NCBI GenBank assembly: GCA_001873745.1
Contig: MNZQ01000045.1
Location: 1-43,857 of the forward strand
Length of the DNA stretch: 43,857 bases
Source of the DNA: Syntrophaceae bacterium CG2_30_58_14
GTDB lineage: Bacteria > Desulfobacterota > Syntrophia > Syntrophales > UBA5619
Direction: 5' to 3'
Positions 25,961 to 34,878 of this stretch are shown piece after piece; the stretch's first letter is position 1, and each line of letters opens with the position of its first letter. A program made the position numbers and the translations under genes. The notes beneath the pieces were generated by a model. It worked only from the letters and a program-made list of their open reading frames with translations, had not been told where the DNA came from and did no database searches.

Positions 25961-27535
25961 TTATCGATCGATTTCCGGTATCACCAGGTCCAGGCTCCCG
26001 AGGATCGCCACCGCATCGGCCAACAGGTTCCCTTTGGCCAGCTCGGGGAAGATCATCAGGTTCGAAAAAGAGGGCACCCGCCACTTCATCCGGTACGGCT
26101 TGTCGCTTTCATCGCTGACGATATAGATGCCGAGCTCCCCGCGGGGCGTTTCCACCGTGTGATAGAGATCCCCCTTCGGCGGTTTCAGTTTCCTGGGCGC
26201 CTTTTCCGTCATGATGGGGCCTTCGGGAAGTCGGGCCAACGCCTGCTCGATGATATTCAGCGCGTTTTCCATCTCCCGGATGCGGACTTGGTACATGTCC
26301 AGGGCATCCCCGCGCGTCCCCACGGGGACATCGAAATCCATTTCTCCATAGGCGGCGCAGGGTTCCGATTTTCTGATATCCATCGGTATCCCCGCCCCGC
26401 GCAGGACCGGCCCGGAAACGGCCTGTTTTCTCGCCCTCTCCTTCGTAATCACGCCGATGCCTCGCGTCCGGTTGGTAAAAATCACATTGCCGCCGACCAG
26501 CTTTTCATACAAGGAGAAGCGGCTCCGCAACCTCTCGATGAAGGCCCTTGTTCCGGCGACGAAGGCATCGTCCACATCGTTGTAAAGACCGCCAAAACGG
26601 AAATAACAGTAGGTGAGCCGGGAGCCGGTGACGGGCTCCAGGATGTCGTTGATCTCTTCCCGGTCGTCAAAGACAAAGAGGAACGGGGTCAGCGCCCCCA
26701 GATCGGCAAGATAGGCGCCCAGCCACATGAGATGGCTGGACAACCGGTTGAGTTCGGTCAAAATGACGCGCACGTAATTCGCGCGGTCCGGCACCGGGAT
26801 GCCGCAGAGCCGCTCCACGGCGGTCACATAGCCGAGATTGAAGGCCATGGGCCCCAGATAGTCCATCCGGCCCGTGTTGGGAAGAAACTGAAGATAGCTT
26901 CTGTTTTCCGCCATCTTCTCGTGCATCCGGTGGAGATAGCCGAGGACCGGTTGCGCATCTTCGATATACTCGCCGTCCATCTTCAGCACGACCCTTAACA
27001 CGCCGTGCGTGCTCGGATGCTGAGGCCCGAGGTTGACAAAGAAGGTATCCTCCCCCTCTCCCGGACGGAAGGCGCCGAGCGCCTTTTTATCTTCGTCGGA
27101 AACGGGAATCTTCTCCTTGCGCAGCGGATAAAAATCGATCCCTTCGTGGAGAAAGAGATAGGTCATATTGGGATGGCCGTCGAAGGAAACGCCGAAAAAC
27201 TCGCGGATCTCGCGCTCATGCCAGTATGCGCAATCAAAAACGGTGGAAATCGTGGGAGCGACGGGTTTGGCGGGATCGATCTTCAGCGTGATCTTTACCT
27301 TGCAGAGCGATGCATGGTTGCTGAAGATGTAAACCAGCTCAAGATACTCCTTATAATCCACGCAGATGAGAGCGGCCAGATAAAAACCGCGTTCGTCGAA
27401 GAAACGGGCGACGTTCAGAAGATCCGCCGAGGCCACTTCGGCAAAAAGATGGTATCCCCGCTCCCGATAGTCCGCCTCCCCAACGGGGGTCTCCTTGAGG
27501 GTGGCGCCAAGCTCCGCTTTAATTCGCTCTACCAT
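25961..27535 (-). CDS. nuoCD: Fused complex I subunits C and D
   Basis: About 524 residues. The NuoC-like part at about 1-165 includes [13 protein letters not shown] and [14 protein letters not shown]; the NuoD part follows with [14 protein letters not shown], whose His is in the quinone pocket, [12 protein letters not shown], and the family ending [12 protein letters not shown] fusion occurs in several bacterial lineages including gamma- and some Desulfobacterota. The first 31 residues of the track ORF lie inside nuoB; the ATG at 27535 overlaps nuoB by 7 bp. Confidence 0.95.
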   Translation of the reverse strand: MVERIKAELGATLKETPVGEADYRERGYHLFAEVASADLLNVARFFDERGFYLAALICVDYKEYLELVYIFSNHASLCKVKITLKIDPAKPVAPTISTVFDCAYWHEREIREFFGVSFDGHPNMTYLFLHEGIDFYPLRKEKIPVSDEDKKALGAFRPGEGEDTFFVNLGPQHPSTHGVLRVVLKMDGEYIEDAQPVLGYLHRMHEKMAENRSYLQFLPNTGRMDYLGPMAFNLGYVTAVERLCGIPVPDRANYVRVILTELNRLSSHLMWLGAYLADLGALTPFLFVFDDREEINDILEPVTGSRLTYCYFRFGGLYNDVDDAFVAGTRAFIERLRSRFSLYEKLVGGNVIFTNRTRGIGVITKERARKQAVSGPVLRGAGIPMDIRKSEPCAAYGEMDFDVPVGTRGDALDMYQVRIREMENALNIIEQALARLPEGPIMTEKAPRKLKPPKGDLYHTVETPRGELGIYIVSDESDKPYRMKWRVPSFSNLMIFPELAKGNLLADAVAILGSLDLVIPEIDR

Positions 27536-28050
27536 CGACTTTCCGGTCCCGGGAAACGTCTTTTTCCCGTTATTTTTTCCTCTAACTTCAGGAATCCTTC
27601 GAGAAGGGCTTCCGGTCTGGGGGGGCATCCGGGGACATACACGTCCACCGGCACGAGGAGATCAACGCCTTCGATAACGTTGTATTGACCCTCGAAAACG
27701 AACGGGCCGCCGGAGATGGCGCAGTTTCCCATCGCAAGGACCCATTTCGGCGACGGCATCTGCTCGTAGAGGGTGACAAGAACGGGCGCCATCTTTTTGG
27801 TGACGGTGCCGGAGACAATCATCAGGTCGGCCTGCCGGGGGGTGGCCCGGAAAACCCCCGCCCCGAACCGGTCCAGATCGAAGCGGGACATGGCGGTGGA
27901 CATCATCTCGATCGCACAGCAGGCGAGCCCAAACGTCATGGGCCAGATGGAATTGGCCCGGGCCAGATCAAGCACCTTTTCCACCACGGCAAATTTTACT
28001 GGGAAAACTTCCTTTTCCAGGCAAACACCCCTTTCCCCCAAGCATACCAT
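27529..28050 (-). CDS. nuoB: Complex I subunit B
   Basis: The protein has [17 protein letters not shown] and further Cys in MGNCAISGG and [14 protein letters not shown], the four ligands of cluster N2 that reduces quinone. The start is uncertain: the track begins with GTG at 28080, I use ATG at 28050, and a GTG GTG pair further in is possible. All give some overlap with nuoA except the last. No choice has a strong ribosome-binding site, which suggests coupling to nuoA translation. Confidence 0.93.
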   Translation of the reverse strand: MVCLGERGVCLEKEVFPVKFAVVEKVLDLARANSIWPMTFGLACCAIEMMSTAMSRFDLDRFGAGVFRATPRQADLMIVSGTVTKKMAPVLVTLYEQMPSPKWVLAMGNCAISGGPFVFEGQYNVIEGVDLLVPVDVYVPGCPPRPEALLEGFLKLEEKITGKRRFPGPESRW

Positions 28051-28376
28051 ATCGCCAGGGCAAGGATTAGGACAAAGCACAACAGTGCGTAAAATTCATC
28101 CGGCCTTTCACCCTTCGCATAGTTCAACGCAACCGGGAAAAGGTAGAGTACGTCCACATCAAAGGCGATGAAGATGAGGGCATAGATGTAATAGTGCATG
28201 CCGTACCTTACCCAGGCGCTCCCGTAGGGTTCGATGCCGCACTCATAGGTATTGAGGGTTCTGGCCCCTTTTGTCCTTGGGGCCAGGATATAGGCGATGA
28301 TGATCGGGGCAAGTGTAAAAAGGAGGGCGACAACGATGAAAAGGGCTACCGGGGCAAATTCCTGCAAGCTATTCAT
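27996..28376 (-). CDS. nuoA: Complex I subunit A
   Basis: About 126 residues with three helices and the NuoA signature [38 protein letters not shown] (YECGIEPYG and [10 protein letters not shown]). It is the first gene of the nuo transcript. I use the ATG at 28376; the track's TTG is four codons earlier. A strong promoter lies 67 bp upstream. Confidence 0.95.
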   Translation of the reverse strand: MNSLQEFAPVALFIVVALLFTLAPIIIAYILAPRTKGARTLNTYECGIEPYGSAWVRYGMHYYIYALIFIAFDVDVLYLFPVALNYAKGERPDEFYALLCFVLILALAIWYAWGKGVFAWKRKFSQ

Positions 28377-28442
28377 AACGCCACTCAATCCAGGTCATTA
28401 TTTCACACGAAACAGATCAGAGGTTTACCACTGAACGGCGCG

Positions 28443-28471
28443 ACTATAATGACGGCAATTACGGTTGTCAA
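28443..28471 (-). promoter_or_regulatory. Strong sigma-70 promoter of the nuo operon
   Basis: TTGACA and TATAGT on the minus strand are separated by exactly 17 bp, the best promoter match I see in the window. The predicted start near 28436 gives a leader of about 60 nt before nuoA. It means nuoA-N can be transcribed independently of the antiporter cluster upstream. Confidence 0.75.
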
Positions 28472-28507
28472 GAACTTTCTTCTCCAATGGTAAAAAAATC
28501 CCATCCG

Positions 28508-28537
28508 CTTGATTCTACAAGCATTGTGGAGATCAAG
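28508..28537 (-). terminator. Possible terminator of the Mbh/Mrp-type cluster
   Basis: CTTGATTCTACAA pairs with TTGTGGAGATCAAG (one bulge, one mismatch) around a three-base loop, overlapping the stop of the NuoL-like gene. A T7 run on the minus strand follows, but nine bases after the stem, so termination is probably weak and some read-through into nuo is likely. Confidence 0.35.
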
Positions 28538-30257
28538 AGAGAAGCAATCCCCAGACGCTGAATAGCAGGTAACTAAACAACACCAATAGAATAAATAGTT
28601 TAATAACGGGGCGGTGCGCGTCGGGGCTGAAATTTTCCTCACCCGCGGCGCCGGTAAACAGGGCCGCCGGGTTGCGACCGAACACCGCAAGCCTCTGTAC
28701 CGCGTAGTTCATCAGCCTCTCCACCCCGTTGAAGACAGCCTCGAGGTCTTCCAGGAAAATTCTCTGCACCCATCCCGCGGGTCTGCGGTAAAACCAGTCC
28801 ACATCCAGGGTAATGCCGGCTTCACCGGCGACTTTCTTGCGGAAAATCCAGAAGGCGGCAAAAGTGAAGAGCAGGATCTGCGAGGTCTCCACAACGTGGG
28901 GGAATGTATAGGGCGCAAAATGCACCGTGTAGGGCAGCATGTCGTATAACAGTCCGGGCGCCACCCCGTGTAAAATACAAAAAAAGGCCGCCGCCTCCAT
29001 TGCCAGATACATATTCCGCGGCGGGGGAAGCGGGGTTAAGCCCCGGTTCTCGCCGTACCACGTGAAGTAAGGCAATTTTAAGCCCACGGAAAGAAAGGTT
29101 CCCACGGAGGCCAGCAGCATAAGCAGCATGGCGATAGGGTAATGCGCCTCGCCCGCCGCCGCCACCACCATGGACTTGCTGATGAAACCATTGAAGAGGG
29201 GAAACCCGGAAATGGAAAAGGCGCCGATCATGTAGAACCATAAAATCAGGGGTTGCTTTTGCGCCAGTCCGCCGAGTTCCGTCAGTTTGCTTTTCCCCGT
29301 AGTCTGGAGGACCGCCCCGGCGCCCATGAAAAGCAATGCCTTGTATAAAATGTGACTGAATGCGTGGGCCGTGGCGCCATTGATCGCCAGCTCTGTGCCG
29401 ATGCCGGCGCCGGCCACCATGTAGCCCACCTGACTGATGATATGGTAGGCCAATATCTCCCGTATATCGTTGGCCAGGACCGCAAAGACCACGCCGTACA
29501 AGGTCATCAGGACGCCCAGCGCGATCAGGATCTCCCAGCCGGGAAAAATCCTCAAAAGGACATAAACGGCGGTCTTGGTGGTCAGGGCGCTTAAGAAAAC
29601 AGCCCCGGTTACCGTCGCTTTGGGATAGGCGTCAGGAAGCCAGGCGTGCAGGGGAATGACGGCGGCATCAAGGGCCACGCCCGCCAAAATCAGCCATGAC
29701 GAAAGAGAGCTTTGGGAAGTTAGTTGCTCAATAACGATGCTGCCCGTTTCTTGCGTATGGATCAGGATGCCCGCAAGGAGCAACCCTCCCCCGAAGAGGT
29801 GCATAAACAGATAGCGCATTCCCGCCCTTGCGGATTCCCGCGTACCCCTGGCCCAGATCAGGTAGGTGGAAGCCACAGCCATCAATTCCCCGAAGACAAA
29901 CATAGTTATAAAGTCGCCGGCAAAGGTTACCCCCAGCGCGCCCGTCGCGTATAAAAGGGCCGCCGTCTGCTGGCCTGTTTCCTTGATATGGAAGGCAAAG
30001 AGGCAGCCGATAAAGGTGATGAGGGCAAATATCACCCCGAAAATTCTGCTCAACCGATCGACCTTATATACGACAAGCTGATAATCCATCAGTTCCATGG
30101 TAAGGTGAGTGCCTGAGGGCGCCAGCCAGACAAGCGCCAGGGCGAGGAGGGGAGCCAGGAGCGAAAAAGTGGACCGAAAACTGCGGGGCAGCAGGGGCAG
30201 CAAAAGGGCGCCCGCGAGCATGATCAGGGCCGGAGGAAACGTTGCTTCAATCGGCAT
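28533..30257 (-). CDS. NuoL-like antiporter subunit of the Mbh/Mrp-type cluster, TM7 lysine replaced by Asp
   Basis: A 574-residue paralogue of the nuo-linked NuoL-like protein. Shared landmarks include FSISGFPLFNGFISKSM, IREILAYHIISQVGYMVAGAGIG, and DVDWFYRRPAG near the C-terminus; it lacks the QTGRIQTY tail of the other copy. At the TM7 lysine position it has Asp (DAAVIPLHAW), while TM8 keeps Lys in LTTKTAVYVLLR and TM5 keeps Glu in FGELMAVASTYLIW. Start ATG 30257 is chosen over the track start, giving an 11-bp overlap with the small DYY gene. It is last in this transcript. Confidence 0.85.
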   Translation of the reverse strand: MPIEATFPPALIMLAGALLLPLLPRSFRSTFSLLAPLLALALVWLAPSGTHLTMELMDYQLVVYKVDRLSRIFGVIFALITFIGCLFAFHIKETGQQTAALLYATGALGVTFAGDFITMFVFGELMAVASTYLIWARGTRESARAGMRYLFMHLFGGGLLLAGILIHTQETGSIVIEQLTSQSSLSSWLILAGVALDAAVIPLHAWLPDAYPKATVTGAVFLSALTTKTAVYVLLRIFPGWEILIALGVLMTLYGVVFAVLANDIREILAYHIISQVGYMVAGAGIGTELAINGATAHAFSHILYKALLFMGAGAVLQTTGKSKLTELGGLAQKQPLILWFYMIGAFSISGFPLFNGFISKSMVVAAAGEAHYPIAMLLMLLASVGTFLSVGLKLPYFTWYGENRGLTPLPPPRNMYLAMEAAAFFCILHGVAPGLLYDMLPYTVHFAPYTFPHVVETSQILLFTFAAFWIFRKKVAGEAGITLDVDWFYRRPAGWVQRIFLEDLEAVFNGVERLMNYAVQRLAVFGRNPAALFTGAAGEENFSPDAHRPVIKLFILLVLFSYLLFSVWGLLLS

Positions 30258-30468
30258 CGTAGTAATCCTCCCTTTTGCGCAAAAAGAGTTTACCCAGCGA
30301 TTTGGCAAAGAAAACAATTAATAAACAGCCGATAAAACCCAAGAGGCCAAAGAAAGCCGGGATGCGGTTCCACCACGCATCATGAGCAACGTCAGGGGGC
30401 ATCGTGAATCCCGCCAGGAGAGAAACAATGGTCATGATGCCCAGTAATATCCACCGCCATCTCTTCAT
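30247..30468 (-). CDS. Small two-helix membrane protein ending in DYY, Mbh/Mrp-linked copy
   Basis: 73 residues, with helices WILLGIMTIVSLLAGFT and AFFGLLGFIGCLLIVFF and a basic-acidic tail RKREDYYDAD. It is the counterpart of the 82-residue protein at 21947-22195, in the same position between an MrpD/NuoN-like and a NuoL-like gene. It overlaps its upstream neighbour by 4 bp and its downstream neighbour by 11 bp. No known family comes to mind. Confidence 0.75.
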   Translation of the reverse strand: MKRWRWILLGIMTIVSLLAGFTMPPDVAHDAWWNRIPAFFGLLGFIGCLLIVFFAKSLGKLFLRKREDYYDAD

Positions 30469-31967
30469 GGGACGATCCCTCCCAATATGCTGCCGCTTAC
30501 GGCGGCAGCAAGGCGATAAAAGTGAAAAAACAGATCGGGATTAAGTCCCAAAAGCAGGGACAAAAGCGCCGTAATCAAGAGGGGGATGACCATGGCGTAA
30601 GACGCCTCTCCATGTTCGTAAGGAACAGGAGGAGTTTTGAGAAAGGCGCGGTAAATAATGGGCGCAAAATATCCTGCGTTGAGAAGCCCGCTCAGCACCA
30701 GGATAGCCAATGGCAGCGCCTCGCCGGCCTGCAAAGAACCCAGCCCCAACTGCCATTTGCTGACGAAGCCACTGATCGGCGGTATGCCCGCCAGGCCAAC
30801 GGCGCCCACCGTGAAGGCGCCCATGGTCCAGGGCATAACCCTGCCGATGCCGTCCAGTTCGCTGATCTTTTCCTTATGGTGCCTGACGTAAATGGCGCCG
30901 GCGCAAAAAAACAGCGTGATCTTCATCGTGGCATGATTGGCGATATGCAGCAACCCGCCGGTAAGCGACGCCGGGGAAAGCAGGGCCGCTCCCAGAACGA
31001 TATAGGAGAGGTGTCCCACGGTGGAGTAGGCCAGACGTTGTTTGAGATTATCCTGCTGAAAGGCAAGCAGGGAAGCCAGAATGATGGTTACGCCCGCGAC
31101 GGTCGCCAAAAAAATATTCAAGCCGAATTGATGCATCAGCGCCGGTCCAAAGACAAACCCGACGACCCTTACAACCCCGAACACGCCCGATTTGACCACC
31201 GCCACGGCGTGCAGCAGGGCGCTGACCGGGGTGGGGGCGACCATGGCCGCGGGAAGCCAACTGTGCAGGGGCATGACGGCGGCCTTTACCCCGACCCCGC
31301 CGATAAAAAGGAGAAATAAAGCCGTAATCGCGGCCGGGGAAAAGGAGGCGTCGCCGAACAGACCGCCGGCCCGGAAGTCCAAAGTGCCCGCTATTCGGTA
31401 TGTCCAGGCCGTGGCGGCGATCAGCAGGGCGCCCGCCGTAAGGGTATAGACGAGATATTTTCTGCCTGCGGAAATGGCGATTTTCGTTTCCTTGTGAATC
31501 ACCAGCGGATAGGTGGCGATGGTCAGGATTTCATAAAAAAAGACAAAGGTGAGCAGATTGGCGGCAAAGGCAACGCCGATGGTTGCGGAAAGGCAGACGG
31601 CAAAACTGGCAAAGTAGCGGGTCTGCTTGCGCTCCTTGAGTCCGCGCACATAACCGATGGAATAAATGGAGGTAAGGATCCATAAGCCGGAGGCGATCAA
31701 CGCAAAAAAAACACCGAATTGGTCCGCTTTCAACGCCAGGGAGATTCCGGGCGATATCTCCCAGAAGGTGAACGCGGCAATCCGTCCGGCCAGGGCGCCG
31801 GGCAACAGCATAAAAACGAGGGAAAACTTTATTATGCTTGCCGCGAGCGTCCAGAATTCACGCAGGATGGCATGCCGGGAGCTGAGCATAATCAACGGCG
31901 CCGCGATCAGCGAAACCAGCACGGCATAAAGCGGTATGGTGGAGCTGTAAATTTCCGGAGATGTCAT
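30465..31967 (-). CDS. Second MrpD/NuoN-like proton-conducting subunit
   Basis: This 500-residue antiporter-like subunit has TM5 Glu in FFYEILTIATYPLVIH, TM7 Lys in GVKAAVMPLHSWLPAAM, TM8 in LLHAVAVVKSGVF and the TM11-12 segment in LAYSTVGHLSYIVLG. It follows mrpD by 13 bp and precedes the small DYY gene. It resembles the nuo-linked 489-residue protein more than mrpD, indicating that the three-gene cassette was duplicated or recruited as a unit. Confidence 0.88.
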   Translation of the reverse strand: MTSPEIYSSTIPLYAVLVSLIAAPLIMLSSRHAILREFWTLAASIIKFSLVFMLLPGALAGRIAAFTFWEISPGISLALKADQFGVFFALIASGLWILTSIYSIGYVRGLKERKQTRYFASFAVCLSATIGVAFAANLLTFVFFYEILTIATYPLVIHKETKIAISAGRKYLVYTLTAGALLIAATAWTYRIAGTLDFRAGGLFGDASFSPAAITALFLLFIGGVGVKAAVMPLHSWLPAAMVAPTPVSALLHAVAVVKSGVFGVVRVVGFVFGPALMHQFGLNIFLATVAGVTIILASLLAFQQDNLKQRLAYSTVGHLSYIVLGAALLSPASLTGGLLHIANHATMKITLFFCAGAIYVRHHKEKISELDGIGRVMPWTMGAFTVGAVGLAGIPPISGFVSKWQLGLGSLQAGEALPLAILVLSGLLNAGYFAPIIYRAFLKTPPVPYEHGEASYAMVIPLLITALLSLLLGLNPDLFFHFYRLAAAVSGSILGGIVP

Positions 31968-31980
31968 TGCCTGATAGCCG

Positions 31981-33495
31981 TTACATACCCAACGGGATGA
32001 TCCGTTGAATAACCTCCTTCACGATATTTGCGTTCCATAAACCGATCAAGAGCAGGGAAAAGGAGAGAATCACTACGGGCATCATCAGAGAATATTCCTC
32101 CTCGCCGATAAGGGACCCCTTCCTCTTTTCCCCATCCGGGGAGAGGTTTTCACCCGCCGCTGGCGCCGGAGGCGGCGCAAGATAAACCTTCTCCAGGATC
32201 CGGAAGAAATAGACGGCATTTAGCAGACTGCTGATAAGAATAACCGCCAGAAACACCCAGTTTCCCTTGTCAATAGCCCCCAGGGCCAGGTACCACTTGC
32301 TGAAAAAGCCGGCCGTGGGGGGAAGGCCGATCATGGAAAGCGCGGCCAAGGTAAAAGCGGCCATGCTCCAGGGCAATTTTTTTCTGTAAGAGGCATCGAA
32401 CCGGGAGATATCCGAATGACCGAAGCGCTTCCTCAGGTTGGCGGCCACGAGGAACAAGGTCCCCTTCATAAAGGCATGATTCAAAATGTGAAGCACCGCG
32501 CCTATGTAGCCGAGGGGATTCGCCAGTCCTATTCCCAGACCGATATAGCCGATCTGGGCAATGCTGCTGTAGGCCAGCATCCTTTTCAGCTCTTTTTGGG
32601 CCATCGCCAGCACCGATCCGTAGAGGATGCCGATGGCCGCAAGCCAGGCGATCAAGTCCGTAATCGGCAAGGATTGGCTTACAAATTTAACGCCGAAGAC
32701 AAAAAAAAGGACGCGAATAATCACATAGGCGGCGACTTTTGTACCGATGGGGGCGATAAGCGCCGATGAAGTTGACGGGGCATAGGTATAGGCATCAGGC
32801 AGCCAGCCATGGAGGGGGAAGATGGCCATCTTGATCCCCATGCCGATGACCATGAACGAAAGGGCGGCCGCTACGGCAGGATTTCCGTAAACCAGAGGGA
32901 GGATGTTCCTGACATCCGCCATGTTCAGAGAACCGGTGACGATGTAGAGAAAACCAAGCCCCAGGAGATAAAAGGACGCCCCGATCGTTCCCATGATCAG
33001 GTAGCGAAAAGCGGCAACCGGCGCCTGCTTCTCGCCGATGCCGATCAGCCCGTACATGGACAAGGAGAAAATTTCCAGGAATACATAGAGGTTGAACAGA
33101 TCGCCCGTGACGATGATGCCGTTTGCGCCGCAGAGAAACAGCAGGGTCAGCGCATAGTAGGGAACCGATTTCCCCGGAATCTCCCTTCCCTGTATGCCGC
33201 TCGAATGCCAGAGAACAAAAAAGGCGACGACATTGACCACCACCGCAATAAATGAGGAGAGGGGATCCAGCACATATTCGATCCCGATCGGGGGGAACCA
33301 GCCGCCGAAATGGTAGGTCAGCGGACCGTTTCCCCAGACGCGGAAAACATTGTAGCAAGAGATGACCACGGAAAGCAGAGAGGCAGCCATGGCTAACGGA
33401 TAGGCCACTTTTGCTTTCTTGATCGCCAATACGGGAATGGAGATCGCCGTTGACAACAGCAGTAAAGGGACCAAAGCGGGCGAGTTATGTAACAT
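31981..33495 (-). CDS. mrpD: Cation antiporter subunit D (MrpD/MbhH-like)
   Basis: About 504 residues with TM5 Glu in YVFLEIFSLSMYGLIG, TM7 Lys in GIKMAIFPLHGWLPDAY, and AYSSIAQIGYIGLGIG. A cytosolic insert (APPPAPAAGENLSPDGEKRKG) lies near the C-terminus. As in Mrp and Mbh, it should be the ion-translocating large subunit. The true start is the ATG at 33495, sharing one base with the mrpC stop (TGATG); the first 70 codons of the track ORF read mrpC out of frame. Confidence 0.92.
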   Translation of the reverse strand: MLHNSPALVPLLLLSTAISIPVLAIKKAKVAYPLAMAASLLSVVISCYNVFRVWGNGPLTYHFGGWFPPIGIEYVLDPLSSFIAVVVNVVAFFVLWHSSGIQGREIPGKSVPYYALTLLFLCGANGIIVTGDLFNLYVFLEIFSLSMYGLIGIGEKQAPVAAFRYLIMGTIGASFYLLGLGFLYIVTGSLNMADVRNILPLVYGNPAVAAALSFMVIGMGIKMAIFPLHGWLPDAYTYAPSTSSALIAPIGTKVAAYVIIRVLFFVFGVKFVSQSLPITDLIAWLAAIGILYGSVLAMAQKELKRMLAYSSIAQIGYIGLGIGLANPLGYIGAVLHILNHAFMKGTLFLVAANLRKRFGHSDISRFDASYRKKLPWSMAAFTLAALSMIGLPPTAGFFSKWYLALGAIDKGNWVFLAVILISSLLNAVYFFRILEKVYLAPPPAPAAGENLSPDGEKRKGSLIGEEEYSLMMPVVILSFSLLLIGLWNANIVKEVIQRIIPLGM

Positions 33496-33869
33496 CACGA
33501 TGACTTCATCCGTTCCATCAGGACCGATTCGTCTAATGTTTTGTAATGACGGTAGATTACAATCGCCAACGAGAAGGCGACGCCGCTTGTCGCCACGCCC
33601 ACCACAATGGCGGTCAGCATCAGGCAGTGCTGCAACGGGCTGATGTACTTTGCCGCATCGACAACGCCTGTTACGGGATCGAGTACAGGAACCGTCGCCG
33701 ACCACTTCACGGCGCTGGCCACGTAAAACATGATAATGGAAACCTGGAAAATGGTCATCCCAATCAATTTCTTCGCCAGATTATTTTTAAAAATCATTCC
33801 ATAAAGGCCGATAATCAGCAGGGCGATGATGCTCCAATAGACATAATGGCCAAAAATGAAATCAGTCAT
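33495..33869 (-). CDS. mrpC: Cation antiporter subunit C (NuoK-like)
   Basis: A 124-residue three-helix protein homologous to NuoK, with GLYGMIFKNNLAKKLIGMTIFQ in helices 1-2 and LMLTAIVVGVATSGVAFSLAIVIY in helix 3. The DPVTGVVDAAKYISPLQHCL segment before helix 3 is typical of MnhC/MbhG. It overlaps mrpB by 8 bp and mrpD by 1 bp. Confidence 0.92.
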   Translation of the reverse strand: MTDFIFGHYVYWSIIALLIIGLYGMIFKNNLAKKLIGMTIFQVSIIMFYVASAVKWSATVPVLDPVTGVVDAAKYISPLQHCLMLTAIVVGVATSGVAFSLAIVIYRHYKTLDESVLMERMKSS

Positions 33870-34302
33870 GGGGATAGCCTTCCAGCAAATCGTCGTAGAT
33901 GGCGACCAAAATGGCCATCACGGCCAGACCGACACCGATTTCCACCATCAGGATGCCCAGGGCGCGAAGCCCGGCTTCGGTGAAGCCGGCGAAAGGGAGG
34001 AAACCATAGTTCAAGAACTCTCCCCCCGAAATCATAGCAAGAAAGCCGGTACCGAAGTAGATCAGAACGCCGATCGACCCCAACGGCGTCCCCAGAATTC
34101 TCTTGAATTGAATCTGAGCGATGTCAAAACCGGCGGCCAGACGAATCAGCAGCAGGGCCGCGGCAAGCAGAGTGCCGCCCTGGAAGCCCCCCCCGGGGCT
34201 GTAATGGCCGTGAAAGATGACATAAAGGCCAAAAATCATGATAAAAGGGGAAACGACGCGGCTTACCATCAATATGATCGGATTGTATTTATGTTTGCGC
34301 AT
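33862..34302 (-). CDS. mrpB: Cation antiporter subunit B
   Basis: 146 residues with the MnhB signature VSPFIMIFGLYVIFHGHYSPGGGFQGG (GHYSPGGGFQGG) and four helices. It corresponds to MbhF in archaeal membrane-bound hydrogenases and is part of the sodium-translocating module. It overlaps the MbhE-like gene by 14 bp. Confidence 0.92.
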   Translation of the reverse strand: MRKHKYNPIILMVSRVVSPFIMIFGLYVIFHGHYSPGGGFQGGTLLAAALLLIRLAAGFDIAQIQFKRILGTPLGSIGVLIYFGTGFLAMISGGEFLNYGFLPFAGFTEAGLRALGILMVEIGVGLAVMAILVAIYDDLLEGYPHD

Positions 34303-34633
34303 CGGCGCCCGCCTTCAGTGGTTTTTTATCGTCCCGATTTGTTCTCCTCTTCCGTAATACAAGGTAACAGATCAGCCCGGCCGTCAGGATCACGGTTTCC
34401 TCGCCGAGGGTGTCGTAACCCCGGTAATCCGCCAGAATGACCGTGACCATGTTCAGAGTTTCCGCGTCCCGGTAAGCGTTGCGAATGTAGTATGACGACG
34501 CCCCCCAAGACCCTGCCGGGCTTTTCTCCCGGTGCATGACGGCATCCCCGTCGCCGCGGTTGGGCAATCCCAGGGAGGCATAGATCAGCAAGGCCCCGAA
34601 AGAGATCAAGAGAAGCCAGTTGACTATCTTCAA
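34289..34633 (-). CDS. MbhE-like subunit (MrpA C-terminal part)
   Basis: The 114-residue protein has an N-terminal helix (WLLLISFGALLIYASLGL) and the motif LNMVTVILADYRGYDTLGEETVILTAGLI, which matches the MbhE domain at the end of MrpA in other Mrp systems. A hydrophilic middle (GDGDAVMHREKSP) and Lys/Arg-rich tail surround it. Its presence as a free gene follows the archaeal Mbh arrangement. Confidence 0.8.
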   Translation of the reverse strand: MKIVNWLLLISFGALLIYASLGLPNRGDGDAVMHREKSPAGSWGASSYYIRNAYRDAETLNMVTVILADYRGYDTLGEETVILTAGLICYLVLRKRRTNRDDKKPLKAGADAQT

Positions 34634-34875
34634 TCGCCGCTCCTCCTTGAGGTTTGAAAAATCAGGACTACAAAAAAGATTCCGGTTACACCCGCGCCGA
34701 CGACAGCCTCCGTAAAACCTACGTCAATTGCGCCCATAACGGTATAAATCAGGGCGGATATGAAGCTGAAGGCGCTCAGGGTAACGACTGCGGCAAGGAG
34801 GTCTTTGATGTAAAGAGAAATCAGGGCGGTGATGATCAGGAAAACAAAAAGAAGCGCTTCTATTTCCCAGTACAT
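34630..34875 (-). CDS. DUF4040/MbhD-like subunit
   Basis: 81 residues in three helices. LLAAVVTLSAFSFISALIYTVMGAIDVGFTEAVVGAGVTG is characteristic of DUF4040, also found within MrpA and as MbhD; the AIDVGFTEAVVG glutamate is the counterpart of a conserved acidic residue. It starts 3 bp after mrpG and overlaps the MbhE-like gene by 4 bp. Confidence 0.82.
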   Translation of the reverse strand: MYWEIEALLFVFLIITALISLYIKDLLAAVVTLSAFSFISALIYTVMGAIDVGFTEAVVGAGVTGIFFVVLIFQTSRRSGD

Positions 34876-34878
34876 GGT

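Noticed and set aside
26313-26326. GTCCCCACGGGGAC palindrome in nuoCD
   Set aside because: Short, and it encodes residues in a normally positioned NuoD segment; it lacks the long arms of the GGGGACA elements, so chance is likely.
25817-26998. 393-codon plus-strand ORF opposite nuoCD
   Set aside because: Antisense shadow; nuoCD has full family signatures.
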